A stretch of 64,000 nucleotides of DNA from Chitinophaga ginsengisoli (GCF_003014595.1 NZ_PYGK01000004.1:186001-250000), one strand, 5' to 3'. Positions 43,074-53,406 are shown, counted from the first letter of the stretch. Made by a program: numbers and translations. The notes: generated by a model not told the origin, from the sequence alone.

Positions 43074-43134
43074 GAACATGTGATAATCAGGTAAGAAGGT
43101 CGCTTAGTGGTGACTAAGAAAGGTGAAAAGGTAG

Positions 43135-43171
43135 AAAATGCCGGGCAGGGTTTAGGCTGTCTGGCATTTTT
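43135..43171 (+). terminator. Azoreductase terminator
   Basis: AAAATGCC / GGCATTTT core, extended by GGGCAG / CTGTCT with G.U pairs, an 8-nt loop and five T. Confidence 0.78.
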
Positions 43172-43302
43172 GTTTCTGGTATTGAGGGGTGCCGGTTTTT
43201 AGCGATGGTGTATGAGAGTTGATTTTTTTGAATTATTTTGTTCAGGCGGGTTGCAGTACAGGGCATCCCACCTGTTCTATTAAAACGACTAATCAGTATA
43301 TC

Positions 43303-45054
43303 ATGCTTAAAAATGTACTTTTCCTACTGGTATTCATTTGTATTGAGACAACAGGTTATGCACAGACCAGTTATGAATGGCATGACGCGAAAGGAACGAT
43401 AGGTGTTTGTGAGCAGGATACAGGTCATCTCTTTTATCGCCTGCCTGCAAGGCTGGAAGGAAAAGTACCTAACGGCGTGTGGAAACAATCAGTAAGCAGC
43501 GCCGGGGAATATCTTCATTTCAAAACCACCGCCCGCAGCTTTGTTATAAAATATATAGTGGCTGGAAAGAACTATGCCCTTCCTCATATGCCCGCTACCG
43601 GTGTAAGTGGAGTAGACTTGTATGGAAAAGATATGCATGGTGACTGGAACTGGTCCCCACCAGCAAAATATTCTTTCGGCGATACCTGCGTGTATGAGTA
43701 TCGCAATCTTAGAATTGCCGCAGGTGCACAGGCTGACTTCTACCTGTACCTGCCTTTATATGCGAGTTTACAGTGGATTACTGTAGGAGTGCCAGACAAT
43801 CAAAAATTTGAATATACAGGACCGCATAAAGACCAACCTATTGTAGCATATGGTACCTCTATCATGCAGGGCGCAGTGGCTTCAAGAGCAGGAATGGCAT
43901 GGACAAATATTCTGGAGAGAAAATTAAGCCGGAAAGTGATCAATCTGGGCTTTAGTGGGAATGGCCGTTTTGATGCGCCTATCTTTGATCTGATGGCTGG
44001 TGTTGATGCAAAACTATATATACTGGATTGCATGCCCAATCTGGTGGGTAGAAAATCTTACCTGGTAGATACTATCCGGCGGCGACTGATATATGGTATA
44101 AATAAACTGCGGGAGCAACACCCTGGTGTGCCTATTTTACTGGCGGAACATGCAGCTGGCAACATGCCCCTGGGTATGGATACAACCATGATTAATGCAT
44201 ATCATGAAGCCAGCAATACCATCACAGAAATATTCAATGAGCTGAAGAAAAATGGTGTGAAGGAACTGTATATGTTAACGGAGAAGGAGATCAATTTTGA
44301 CAATAACAGCACCACTGATGGTACGCATCCTAATGATTACGGCATGATGCAATATGCCGTAGCCTATGAGAAGAAGATACGTGAAATATTACATGAACCC
44401 ACGGGTGAACTATCCACACAATATCCCGTTGAACAATATCGCGATGGCTTTGACTGGAGGAAACGACATGAGGATATTATCGCCAATATTGAGAAAACCA
44501 ATCCGGAGGTAATTATTTTCGCTAATTCCATTATTAACTATTGGGGTGGAGAACCTAAAGGAGAGAAAGTAGCTGGTCGCGGAGAAGCCGCCTGGCAGCA
44601 GTATATGGTACCCCTGCAGGTACAGAATGCCGGTTTTGGTTGGGACAGAATTGAAAATGTACTCTGGCGTGTGTATCATGGAGAACTGGATCATTTTAAA
44701 GGAAATAAGATCGTTATCATGATAGGTACCAATAATCTGGGCCTCAATGCCGATGAGGATATTGTGAAAGGTCTTACCTTCCTGTTGCAACAGGTCAGAT
44801 ATAGAAAACCGGCGGCCACTGTCTTTGTAGGTGGTATCCTGCCACGCAGGGATATGCTGCAACGCGTATTGGCATTGAATCCGAGGATAAAGACAATGGC
44901 AGCGGCGAATGGATGCAAGTATTTTGACCTGTCGAAAAGCTTTATGAATAGTAATGTGTTGAATAATGAATTGTTCACGAATGATGGCTTGCACCCGAAT
45001 GAGAAAGGGTATCAGGTACTCGGTGAGCAACTGAACCGGATATTGAAAAAATAG
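43303..45054 (+). CDS. Secreted tandem SGNH/GDSL hydrolase
   Basis: A 583-aa exported protein with two esterase domains. The start is set at MLKNVLFLLV, a signal peptide ending near GYAQ. An N-terminal GxDLY-type beta domain (SGVDLYGKD, near residue 103) precedes SGNH domain 1, with block I YGTSIMQG (near 185) and block V DGTHPND (near 342). SGNH domain 2 has block I ANSIINYWGG (near 409), IGTNN (near 478) and DGLHPNEKG (near 563). Both keep Ser, Asn and the Asp-His pair. Such enzymes usually remove acyl groups from glycans. No carbohydrate-active neighbour is present. Confidence 0.87.
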   Translation: MLKNVLFLLVFICIETTGYAQTSYEWHDAKGTIGVCEQDTGHLFYRLPARLEGKVPNGVWKQSVSSAGEYLHFKTTARSFVIKYIVAGKNYALPHMPATGVSGVDLYGKDMHGDWNWSPPAKYSFGDTCVYEYRNLRIAAGAQADFYLYLPLYASLQWITVGVPDNQKFEYTGPHKDQPIVAYGTSIMQGAVASRAGMAWTNILERKLSRKVINLGFSGNGRFDAPIFDLMAGVDAKLYILDCMPNLVGRKSYLVDTIRRRLIYGINKLREQHPGVPILLAEHAAGNMPLGMDTTMINAYHEASNTITEIFNELKKNGVKELYMLTEKEINFDNNSTTDGTHPNDYGMMQYAVAYEKKIREILHEPTGELSTQYPVEQYRDGFDWRKRHEDIIANIEKTNPEVIIFANSIINYWGGEPKGEKVAGRGEAAWQQYMVPLQVQNAGFGWDRIENVLWRVYHGELDHFKGNKIVIMIGTNNLGLNADEDIVKGLTFLLQQVRYRKPAATVFVGGILPRRDMLQRVLALNPRIKTMAAANGCKYFDLSKSFMNSNVLNNELFTNDGLHPNEKGYQVLGEQLNRILKK

Positions 45055-45132
45055 GGAAAGTGAAAATGTCTGTCTTGTAATGAGACAACTTTCATAACAT
45101 TCTGTTAATATCATATCACAATTACATTTTTC

Positions 45133-45140
45133 TATTTTTG
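45133..45140 (+). promoter_or_regulatory. -7 box of the ECF sigma gene, predicting a leaderless mRNA
   Basis: TATTTTTG ends 4 bp before the ATG at 45145, so the first transcribed base should fall at or next to the start codon. The same geometry is seen for pepT. Confidence 0.55.
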
Positions 45141-45144
45141 AGGC

Positions 45145-45738
45145 ATGGTAAATAACGAGCAGATCAGGATACTTTTTGATCGCATCTGCCGGGATGAAGA
45201 GATGCAAGCTTACAAAGCGCTTTACAGCCTGTTGTGTAGCCGGCTGATACATTTTTCAGCCTCGATAGTCTATTCCTATCACCTTGCAGAAGAGATTGTA
45301 TCAGATGTATTTGTCATGTTATGGCAGAAGCGCCGTCAGCTGCAACATGTCAGAAATCCGCTTGTATACCTGTATGTGAGTACTAAGAATCTTTCTCTCA
45401 ATTCATTACAGCAGCAGAAAAAGCACCAGCACGCCACTTTAGATATGTTGGATGTCAATGCCTTAAGTATCCTTCCTGACGCAGAACACAACCTCATTTC
45501 TGCTGAAGTCTCCCTGAAAATAGAACAGGCCATCTGTAGCCTGCCAGCTCGTTGTCAGCTCATCTTCCGCCTTGTTAAACTGGATGGCTTAAAGTACAAT
45601 GAGGTGGCTACCCTCCTGGAAATCTCCTCCAAAACTGTGGATGCGCAATTGGCTATTGCTGTAAAAAAGATTACCCAGGCCATCCGGCTCGATCTCTCTA
45701 CCGACCAGGTAAATGCCTACTATAAGATCGGGCAATAA
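45145..45738 (+). CDS. ECF-type RNA polymerase sigma-70 factor
   Basis: A 197-aa extracytoplasmic-function sigma factor of the Bacteroidota SusCD-associated group. Region 2 is YSYHLAEEIVSDVFVMLWQKR. Region 4 is LPARCQLIFRLVKLDGLKYNEVA, with the DNA-recognition helix in ISSKTVDAQLAIAVKKI. It is followed by a FecR anti-sigma gene and by a SusC with an N-terminal STN domain, a standard cell-surface signalling set. It should direct the downstream susC/susD transcription. Confidence 0.92.
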   Translation: MVNNEQIRILFDRICRDEEMQAYKALYSLLCSRLIHFSASIVYSYHLAEEIVSDVFVMLWQKRRQLQHVRNPLVYLYVSTKNLSLNSLQQQKKHQHATLDMLDVNALSILPDAEHNLISAEVSLKIEQAICSLPARCQLIFRLVKLDGLKYNEVATLLEISSKTVDAQLAIAVKKITQAIRLDLSTDQVNAYYKIGQ

Positions 45739-45797
45739 ATTTTTTTACTTTCCTTTAGGGAATAATGATCATCCCACATGTCCTTCTTATGTAGTTT

Positions 45798-46865
45798 ATG
45801 GAAAATGAAAGACTAGCATACCTTCTTGCCCGTAAGATGGCGCAGGAATCAGGCCCTGAGGAAGAAAGGGAGCTGGAGCAGCTGTTACAACAGTATCCTT
45901 ATGCTTCCTATGTAACAGAAATGCTGATGCAACCATGGAAAGATGCTACGCATGCCCATGGTGAAAAGGAGGTAAGCGCACTGCTGGAAAAGCATATGGC
46001 CCGTCTTGAGCAGGCAGTATCCGTAGCGGATGCTCCCGCCCGGGGTACTATAATAAGACGCTATTTCTGGCGCTATGTAGCTATTGCAGCATCTATCGCT
46101 ATATTGATAGGTGCGTGGTTCATCTGGAAGTCAGGCACTACACCAGCAGTGAAACAGATGGAGATAGCGGAGACCCGGGTGCAAAAGACGCCAAGGAAGA
46201 AAATTGTATTGCCCGATGGTTCTGCTGTCTGGCTCAATGCCGGCAGCAAGCTCGAATATCCGGAACAGTTCAGCAAAAAAGAGAGGACCGTGAAACTGGA
46301 AGGGGAAGCATTTTTCGATATTATAAAAGATGCAGACCGCCCCTTTTTGGTGCGGACCGCTGAATTTTCTGTAAGGGTATTAGGTACGTCTTTCGATGTA
46401 AGGGCTTACCCGCAGGAAGATACGGCAGTAGCTGCATTGATCCGGGGATCAATAGAAGTGCTGTTAAAGGGAAATGAAGATCAGGCTATTCCGCTCAGAC
46501 CTAATGAGAAGCTAACGATCCCTGTTATTCGTACCGCCATAACAGCCATAAAAGGGAAAAATGAAGAATCAACTATGCCACTGATCAAAGCACCACTTAC
46601 TACTATGCGCGATAGCCTGGTTACGGAGACAGCCTGGGTGCAGAACAAGCTGGCCTTCAAACATATGCCACTGGAACAGGTCGCAACACTCATGGAACAA
46701 TGGTACAATGCGGATATCCGGTTTAAAAATGATAGTAGGAAGTCATTATACTTTTCAGGCGTATTTGAAAAAGAAGACCTGGAAGAGGCCTTAAATGTCT
46801 TGTCATTAACAACACAGTCATTCCGTTACTCAAAAGATAGCAGCGGAGTAATCTGGATAGAATAA
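45798..46865 (+). CDS. FecR-family anti-sigma factor
   Basis: A 355-aa single-pass inner-membrane protein. The cytoplasmic N-terminal part (about 1-90) would hold the sigma factor. One TM follows (YVAIAASIAILIGAWFIWK), then the periplasmic FecR domain (KKIVLPDGSAVWLNAGSKLEYP, VKLEGEAFFDI, FSVRVLGTSFDVRAYP) and a C-terminal DUF4974-like domain (LEQVATLMEQWYNADIRF, LEEALNVLSLTTQ). It transmits the signal from the STN domain of the SusC protein to the sigma factor. It starts 59 bp after the sigma gene. Confidence 0.92.
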   Translation: MENERLAYLLARKMAQESGPEEERELEQLLQQYPYASYVTEMLMQPWKDATHAHGEKEVSALLEKHMARLEQAVSVADAPARGTIIRRYFWRYVAIAASIAILIGAWFIWKSGTTPAVKQMEIAETRVQKTPRKKIVLPDGSAVWLNAGSKLEYPEQFSKKERTVKLEGEAFFDIIKDADRPFLVRTAEFSVRVLGTSFDVRAYPQEDTAVAALIRGSIEVLLKGNEDQAIPLRPNEKLTIPVIRTAITAIKGKNEESTMPLIKAPLTTMRDSLVTETAWVQNKLAFKHMPLEQVATLMEQWYNADIRFKNDSRKSLYFSGVFEKEDLEEALNVLSLTTQSFRYSKDSSGVIWIE

Positions 46866-47070
46866 AAAAGTATCAAAGGGGAAATCTAAATCATACAATA
46901 TGCGATAACACTCTAAAAACAGGTATAGTCCTGTAACGGACTTTCTATGCCCATCATAGCCGTAAATGAAAACGGGAAATGGTACCAGCATTTCCCGCGT
47001 GAATTGGCTAATGGGGATTGCTTTGCGTCAACTTTCCGAAAACAATTCATTTCACCAACAAAACAAATTT

Positions 47071-50000
47071 ATGAAAAAAAACACAGAGGGAGACCAGCTT
47101 CCGCGCAAGCGGCTGCTGTATAAACTGTTAATTTTTATGAAGATTTTTTTCCTCTTATTATCAGTTGCCTGTTTACATGCCAGTGCACACGTTCATTCTC
47201 AGTCGCTGGTGACTGTAAAGCTGTCCCAGGTTAAACTGGAAAAAGCACTCGCTGTAATAGAAAAGGAGTCTGGTTATCGTTTTGTATATAATGATGATTG
47301 TATCCCTTTTAATCATAAGGTGAACATTGATGCGAGCGACTGGACCATCGCCAAGGTGATGGAAAAAGCGTTGGAAAATACCTCGCTGAACTTTCGCATG
47401 ATGCCGGACAAGCTTATTGTGATTGCCCCCGTTACTACAGTGAATAAAGACATCACGGTAACAGGAAGAGTGGTAAATACTAATAGAGAAGCATTGCCCG
47501 GTGTAAGTGTACGTCTTAAAAATACGAGTATCGGCGCCACTACAGATGAAAAAGGCATGTTCTCATTAACCGTACCTAACGATGCTATATTGCTGTTTTC
47601 TTACATAGGCTACGATATGCAGGAAGTGAGCGTGTCAGGTAGGGAGACAATCGCCGTGGTACTTGAGCCTTCCAAAAACTCTATGGAAGAAGTGATTATA
47701 GTAGGATATGGTACACAGAAAAAAATAAATGTAACTGGTGCGGTAGATCAGATTTCTGGTAAACAACTGGTGGAAAGACCCATCGCTAACGTGATGCAGG
47801 GATTACAGGGTGTGAGCCCCGGTCTGAATATTACTTATAAAGGCGGACAACCGGGACAAACACCTATCATCAATGTGCGTGGCTTTGCTTCCATTAATCA
47901 ATCAAACGGCAGTACTACGCCTATTTCGCAGGCATCAGACAATTCAAATGCACCTCTTATCATTATCGATGGTATTGCCGCCACTACGGATGATATGATA
48001 CGTATCAATCCCAATGATATTGCTTCTATTTCTGTGCTCAGAGATGCTGCTTCTGCTGCTATCTACGGTGCACGCGCAGCTTTTGGGGTAGTGCTGATCA
48101 CTACAAAAGAAGGCTCAGCCGGAGGTAAGCAAGTAGTTAGCTACAGTAATTATTTTGCATGGTCTAAACGCACTATCCTGCCTACAGCAGTGACAGATCC
48201 ATATATTTTCTCCAGGGTACTGGAAACAGCTACTGATAATACTCCCTGGGATTATGTGAATTTCTCTGACGAATATTATAAATGGGCCAAAGAACGCTCC
48301 GATAATCCTTCATTACCTGATACCCGTATCAATCCTCTTGATAATACCAAATGGGAATATATGGGCAGCAATGACTGGAACAACTATTTCTTTAGTAAAA
48401 CAAATTTTTCCCAGTATCATAGCATCTCTATCAATGGAACAGCAGAAACGGCTAAAAAACTGCCAATAGGTTACCTGTTATCTGCTGATTATACCAATGA
48501 AAACGGATTGAACAGACTGACTACTGACGACTGGAAGCGATACGGCATGAGGGCTAAGTTGAATATTCGTCCGGTAAAATGGCTGCTGCTGGATAATAAC
48601 CTCAGTGTTTATCAAACACAACGTGATGCGCCTGCTTACAACATCACAGATGTGTACTATCTGCAGCCTACCAATGTGGTAAAGAATCCTGATGGCACAT
48701 GGGGAAATAATGCAGCTGGTAAGCTGGCAGCACAACTGGTGGATGGTGGTCGTAATCTGCAGACACGCATAGGTTTTCAGGACGTGATCCGTGGTACTGC
48801 CAGTTTTCTACACAATGAATTACAGATAGTGGGAGATGCAAGTTTTAAACGTGAGCTATGGAAATATCATGTAGATAAAAAAGCCTACCAGATAGGCTAC
48901 GGACCAAATGACGTACGTGAAGAAGGGGCTCCCGGCTCTGTTTCGGAAGCGAACGAATACGTTACACACAACGTCTATGATCTATATGCGAACTATAACA
49001 AATCACTCGGTGGCGGACATGCCATTAAATTACTGGCCGGTTACAACCAGGAGAGCTATGAAGATCCATATGTAAACGCCACACAAACACAGCTCATCTC
49101 TGCCTCCCTGCCTTACATAGGCCTTACCAGCGGAGATCCGAGTATCAGCAGCTCATATAGCTCCTATGCCATCAGAAGTTTATTCGGCAGGATCAACTAT
49201 TCATATAAAGACAGATATATCATAGAAGGTAATGGCCGTTATGATGGTTCTTCCCGTTTCCCTACTAATAACCGCTGGGGCTTTTTCCCTTCCATTTCTG
49301 GTGCGTGGATAGCCAGTGATGAACGTTTTATGCAAGGCATTTCAAGGCAACTGTCTACCCTGAAATTCCGTGCTTCCTATGGTAGCCTGGGTAATCAGAA
49401 CGTCAGCTATTTTGGATACTTACAAACGCTGCCAACGGGGCAGTCTGGCTATCTGATCAATGGCACACCTAAGCAGCCAATTATTAAAGGAGCTCCTGCA
49501 TTGAATGTAGATCCAAACAATTACACCTGGGAAAAAGTAATCACTACCAACATCGGTACAGACATCGGTGTGATGCGTGATCACCTGATTGCTTCCTTCG
49601 ACTATTATATCCGTAAGACAAATGGTATGCTGACAAATGGTGTGCAGCTTCCCGGCGTGTTAGGTACAGATCCTCCCAAACAAAATGCTGCTGACCTCTC
49701 AACAAAAGGATGGGAATTGACGCTGGCCTACAGGAACACAGCGCAGGTAGCTGCTGCTCCCCTAAGCTTTGGCGCTAAGTTTATCCTGTCTGACGATAAG
49801 ACAAAGATCACCCGTTTTAAAAACGAACAACAGTTATTAAATAATTACAGAGTAGGGCAGACACTTGGTGAAATATGGGGTCTCACCAATGATGGCAATT
49901 TCAAAAGCCAGGAGGAGATCAAGAACCTCGACGAATCAGCGATCATTCCATGGGGAGCACTGGAGATCGTAGAAGGTTGGCCCAAATACAAAGACCTGAA

Positions 50001-50637
50001 CGGTGATCGTAAGATAGAAAAAGGGGTAACTGCAAAAGACCCTAAAGATATGAGCGTGATTGGAAACAGCAGTCCGCGTTACCGCTTTGGATTCAACTTC
50101 GATGCTAACTGGAAAGGGATCGACTGTTCGATATTCCTGCAAGGCATTGCCAAAATGGACTTTTATCCACATCACTACCTGTTCTGGGGGCCTTATCAGC
50201 AGCCTTATGCGAATGTGTATCCATGGAACCTGGACTATTACAGAGCTACATCAGAAGACGCAGCTCAACGTGCACAACATTCTCAATCTTTTTTGAATGC
50301 AGGATTGGCAGATGCAAATACCAATGCCTATTTCCCGGTATTACAATCCTGGCTGGCAGATAATAACTATGGATCTGGTCTTGATATTCCGCAGACAAAA
50401 TACATGATGAATGCAGCTTATCTACGTGTGAAGAACGTTACACTGGGATACACATTGCCTGCATCGCTGACAAAGAAATACAGGATCAGCCGTTTGAGGA
50501 TATATGTAACCGGTGAAAATCTCTTTGAATTTTCTTCTATCAGGAAATACCTGGATCCGGAATCCATCACTGATGGTTTCGGATGGGAGTATCCTTACCA
50601 ACGTAAATATGCAGTTGGCCTGAACGTAGACCTGTAA
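47071..50637 (+). CDS. SusC/RagA family TonB-linked outer-membrane transporter with STN domain
   Basis: An 1188-aa outer-membrane transporter. The start is at MKKNTEGDQLPRKR; upstream in-frame codons precede the signal peptide implausibly. The signal ends near HVHSQ. Domains in order: STN (about 47-112, VTVKLSQVKLEKALAVIEKE), carboxypeptidase-regulatory domain (about 128-200), plug with IINVRGFASI and SVLRDAASAAIYGARAAFGV, then a 22-strand barrel ending YAVGLNVDL. The STN domain fits signalling to the FecR/sigma pair upstream. It forms a complex with the SusD encoded 22 bp downstream. The imported substrate is not evident from sequence. Confidence 0.95.
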   Translation: MKKNTEGDQLPRKRLLYKLLIFMKIFFLLLSVACLHASAHVHSQSLVTVKLSQVKLEKALAVIEKESGYRFVYNDDCIPFNHKVNIDASDWTIAKVMEKALENTSLNFRMMPDKLIVIAPVTTVNKDITVTGRVVNTNREALPGVSVRLKNTSIGATTDEKGMFSLTVPNDAILLFSYIGYDMQEVSVSGRETIAVVLEPSKNSMEEVIIVGYGTQKKINVTGAVDQISGKQLVERPIANVMQGLQGVSPGLNITYKGGQPGQTPIINVRGFASINQSNGSTTPISQASDNSNAPLIIIDGIAATTDDMIRINPNDIASISVLRDAASAAIYGARAAFGVVLITTKEGSAGGKQVVSYSNYFAWSKRTILPTAVTDPYIFSRVLETATDNTPWDYVNFSDEYYKWAKERSDNPSLPDTRINPLDNTKWEYMGSNDWNNYFFSKTNFSQYHSISINGTAETAKKLPIGYLLSADYTNENGLNRLTTDDWKRYGMRAKLNIRPVKWLLLDNNLSVYQTQRDAPAYNITDVYYLQPTNVVKNPDGTWGNNAAGKLAAQLVDGGRNLQTRIGFQDVIRGTASFLHNELQIVGDASFKRELWKYHVDKKAYQIGYGPNDVREEGAPGSVSEANEYVTHNVYDLYANYNKSLGGGHAIKLLAGYNQESYEDPYVNATQTQLISASLPYIGLTSGDPSISSSYSSYAIRSLFGRINYSYKDRYIIEGNGRYDGSSRFPTNNRWGFFPSISGAWIASDERFMQGISRQLSTLKFRASYGSLGNQNVSYFGYLQTLPTGQSGYLINGTPKQPIIKGAPALNVDPNNYTWEKVITTNIGTDIGVMRDHLIASFDYYIRKTNGMLTNGVQLPGVLGTDPPKQNAADLSTKGWELTLAYRNTAQVAAAPLSFGAKFILSDDKTKITRFKNEQQLLNNYRVGQTLGEIWGLTNDGNFKSQEEIKNLDESAIIPWGALEIVEGWPKYKDLNGDRKIEKGVTAKDPKDMSVIGNSSPRYRFGFNFDANWKGIDCSIFLQGIAKMDFYPHHYLFWGPYQQPYANVYPWNLDYYRATSEDAAQRAQHSQSFLNAGLADANTNAYFPVLQSWLADNNYGSGLDIPQTKYMMNAAYLRVKNVTLGYTLPASLTKKYRISRLRIYVTGENLFEFSSIRKYLDPESITDGFGWEYPYQRKYAVGLNVDL

Positions 50638-50659
50638 TCAACAAAATAAAAACTACATT

Positions 50660-52456
50660 ATGCAGAAGCATTTATTATACATTTTTGCCTGTTTACTGAT
50701 AACTGTCAGCGCCTGTAAAAAAGGTTTCCTCGACCGCTATCCGCAGACATCCATTTCACCTCAGTTGTTCTTTAAATCAGAAGAAGATCTTTCATTGTAT
50801 ATAGATGGTTTGTTGTCATTGCCGGGCAAAGGAGAATATTTTGAAGATCAGAGCAGCGATAACATGGCGACTACTGGTGCCATTGAAATAAAAAGTATCA
50901 TGACGGGTAATTCCAGTTCACAGACTATTACTACCGGTTGGAGCTGGGGGCGCCTGAGGAATATTAACTATTTCATGGACAATTATGATCAGGCGAAGGT
51001 AGCCCAGGATGTAAAGGATCACTATGCTGGCCTTGCCCGCTATTACAGAGCTGTCTTTTATGCTGGTATGCTCAGCCGTTTTTCTGATGTTCCATGGTAT
51101 TCACATACTATCAATCCTGATGACGGAGATCTTTATAAAGCCCGCGATCCACGCACGCTGGTAGCAGACAGCATCATGGCTGATCTTTCGTTTGCAGCAT
51201 CACATGTAAGGGAAACGGTCACTGCCGGTACACCTGGTCTTTGGGCAGTAAAACAGTTCTTTGCACGGTTTGCATTGAATGAAGGTACCTACAGGAAATA
51301 TCATCCTGAACTGAACCTGCAATCCACAGCAGAACGATTCCTGGATACAGCCATCGCAGTAAGTAAAGGAATGATCAGTTCAGGTAAATTCAGCATATAC
51401 AATACTGGAAAACCTGATCAGGATTATGCTGTCTTATTCAACTCGCAGGATCTGTCAACCAATAAAGAAGTCATATTGGCCTATCCCTACGATCAGGCAA
51501 AAGGTGTTGGTAGTAACCAGAACACGTACCTCTTTGGAGATTATGAGCAGTCTCCTTCCCGCGATCTTGTACAGACTTACCTGATGAAAGATGGTACACG
51601 CTTTACGGATGTTGCAGGGTATAATAAACTGGGCTTTGTAGATGAGTTTAAAAACCGTGATCCCAGGATGACTCAGACGCTGGTATACCCCGGATGGATT
51701 AAATTGCCTGATACAGCGCCCTACGTACAACGTTTGAATAAAAACTTTACCGGTTACCATCAGCTGAAAGGGTATGTTAACAATGTAGACAATAACGTAG
51801 TTAGCAGTGTGGATTATCCTGTATATCGTTATGCGGAAACACTACTCATCTTTGCAGAAGCGCTGGCTGAAAAGGGCACCTTAACCCAAACCGATCTGGA
51901 TCAATCTGTGAACCTGTTGCGTGCCCGTGCTGGTTTACCTTCATTGAATATGGCTATTGCGAATGCTTCCATAGATCCATTGCTCGCAGTCAAATACCCT
52001 GATGTATCCGGTGCTATGACTGGTACCTTACTGGAGATCCGTCGTGAAAGACGAGTGGAGCTGGCGATGGAAGGCTATCGCTATGATGACCTGATGCGCT
52101 GGCATGCAGGCAGCGTACTGACAAAGATCCCGCAGGGCATGTATTTTCAGGGATTGGGTAAATATGATCTGACAGGAGACGGTGAGCCGGATATTATCCT
52201 GATCAGTAAGGATAGCAACATTCCAGCTGAAGATCAGAAGGAAAAAAATGGGCTCGGCGTAAAACTGGTGTATTACAAGACAGGTGCGTTCGGAGAATCA
52301 GCAACGGTATACCTGGAAAATGGTAACAGCGGTGGTGCGATCGTAACTGAAAATACACCTCGTCAGTTCCTCGCTCCAAAGTATTACTATCGTCCTGTGC
52401 CTTATACAGAAGTATTGCTGAATCCAGCATTGGCACAAATTTTTGACTGGCAATAA
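50660..52456 (+). CDS. SusD/RagB family nutrient-binding lipoprotein
   Basis: A 598-aa outer-membrane lipoprotein that forms the lid over the SusC barrel. Lipobox LLITVSAC places the lipidated Cys near residue 19, followed by KKGFLDRYPQTSISPQLFF, the typical SusD start. The TPR-like helical part (LARYYRAVFYAGMLSRF) and the C-terminal RagB core (YPVYRYAETLLIFAEALAE, LEIRRERRVELAMEGYRYDDLMRWH) are complete. Its stop is directly followed by the ATG of a metallophosphoesterase gene. Confidence 0.94.
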   Translation: MQKHLLYIFACLLITVSACKKGFLDRYPQTSISPQLFFKSEEDLSLYIDGLLSLPGKGEYFEDQSSDNMATTGAIEIKSIMTGNSSSQTITTGWSWGRLRNINYFMDNYDQAKVAQDVKDHYAGLARYYRAVFYAGMLSRFSDVPWYSHTINPDDGDLYKARDPRTLVADSIMADLSFAASHVRETVTAGTPGLWAVKQFFARFALNEGTYRKYHPELNLQSTAERFLDTAIAVSKGMISSGKFSIYNTGKPDQDYAVLFNSQDLSTNKEVILAYPYDQAKGVGSNQNTYLFGDYEQSPSRDLVQTYLMKDGTRFTDVAGYNKLGFVDEFKNRDPRMTQTLVYPGWIKLPDTAPYVQRLNKNFTGYHQLKGYVNNVDNNVVSSVDYPVYRYAETLLIFAEALAEKGTLTQTDLDQSVNLLRARAGLPSLNMAIANASIDPLLAVKYPDVSGAMTGTLLEIRRERRVELAMEGYRYDDLMRWHAGSVLTKIPQGMYFQGLGKYDLTGDGEPDIILISKDSNIPAEDQKEKNGLGVKLVYYKTGAFGESATVYLENGNSGGAIVTENTPRQFLAPKYYYRPVPYTEVLLNPALAQIFDWQ

Positions 52457-53365
52457 ATGAAGATCATGAACAGAAGAGATATTATAAAGGGAACCGGATT
52501 GCTGGCAGCAACAACCTTATTGGGACCGGTCAATACTTTCGCTGCTGAGAAGACTAAAAAGGAGAAGCCTGTATTGCGTGTGGCACATATCACTGATGTG
52601 CATATTGCTGCGGATAACAATGCACCGGAACGTTTTAAACGTTGTCTGGAAGAGATTAAAAGGAAGAAGGTTGATTTCTTCCTTAATGGAGGCGATTCTA
52701 TTATGGATGCATCTTATGATAATGTGAAGCGTGAACAGGTGACTGACCTCTGGAGGATCTGGGACGATTGTATGCAGACTGTTAATGGCTATGAAGTACA
52801 CAGCTGTATTGGTAATCATGACACCTGGTGGGCGGCGCCGGCAAAAGAGGATCCAATGTATGGCAAGGATTATGTTGTAAAGCGACTTAAAATACCGGCA
52901 CGTTACTATAGCTTCTCCCGTAATGGATGGCATTTTATCATCCTGGATGGTAACAATGAGCATATCTCACTTGATCCCGCACAGTTCACCTGGCTGGAAC
53001 AGGAACTGAACGGACTGGCAAAGAATACACCGGTGCTGCTGATGTCGCACTATCCGATCTTAGGCATAACGCCTACGCTGGTCGGAGGAGGTCATTCTGA
53101 TCATAAGAAACTGAAAGACCTGTTCTATCAGCATAAGGATAAAGTAAGGATCTGTCTGAGTGGGCATAATCATTTATCCGATCATACGATGTACAATGAT
53201 GTATGGTATTGTTGTAATGGTGCGATGAGTGGTTTCTGGTGGGGAAAGGGAGATAAGGAATCTGCCGGGCCGGGGTACTACCTGGAGACGCCTCCAGGGT
53301 ATGCACTGCTTTCGTTATATGCGGATGGGAGAGTAGAGAATGAATATATCCCTCATGGGTTTTAA
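52457..53365 (+). CDS. Exported calcineurin-like metallophosphoesterase
   Basis: A 302-aa phosphoesterase with a two-metal site. NRRDIIKGTGLLAATTLL is a Tat-like signal. Metal motifs are all present: RVAHITDVHIA (DxH), LNGGDSIMDA (GDxx), SCIGNHDTWW (GNHD), LLMSHYPI and CLSGHNHLSDH (GHxH). It begins on the base after the SusD stop, so it is the last gene of the SusCD operon and probably removes phosphate from the imported compound or from its extracellular precursor. Substrate could be a phosphodiester, phospho-sugar or nucleotide. Confidence 0.9.
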   Translation: MKIMNRRDIIKGTGLLAATTLLGPVNTFAAEKTKKEKPVLRVAHITDVHIAADNNAPERFKRCLEEIKRKKVDFFLNGGDSIMDASYDNVKREQVTDLWRIWDDCMQTVNGYEVHSCIGNHDTWWAAPAKEDPMYGKDYVVKRLKIPARYYSFSRNGWHFIILDGNNEHISLDPAQFTWLEQELNGLAKNTPVLLMSHYPILGITPTLVGGGHSDHKKLKDLFYQHKDKVRICLSGHNHLSDHTMYNDVWYCCNGAMSGFWWGKGDKESAGPGYYLETPPGYALLSLYADGRVENEYIPHGF

Positions 53366-53400
53366 AAGTAAAGCCTGGCATCAGCCAGGCTTTACTTTTA
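53363..53400. terminator. Bidirectional terminator with 17-bp perfect stem
   Basis: A perfect 17-bp stem (53363-53379 with 53384-53400) around an ATCA loop. TTTTA on one side and the mirrored AAAA on the other give T tails in both directions. It lies between the phosphoesterase and a convergent acidic protein gene. Confidence 0.92.
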
Positions 53401-53406
53401 TCGGTA

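Noticed and set aside
44410-45252. 280-aa minus-strand open frame across the SGNH and sigma genes
   Set aside because: It crosses the sigma promoter region and is antisense to two recognised genes; no signal, motif or start context.
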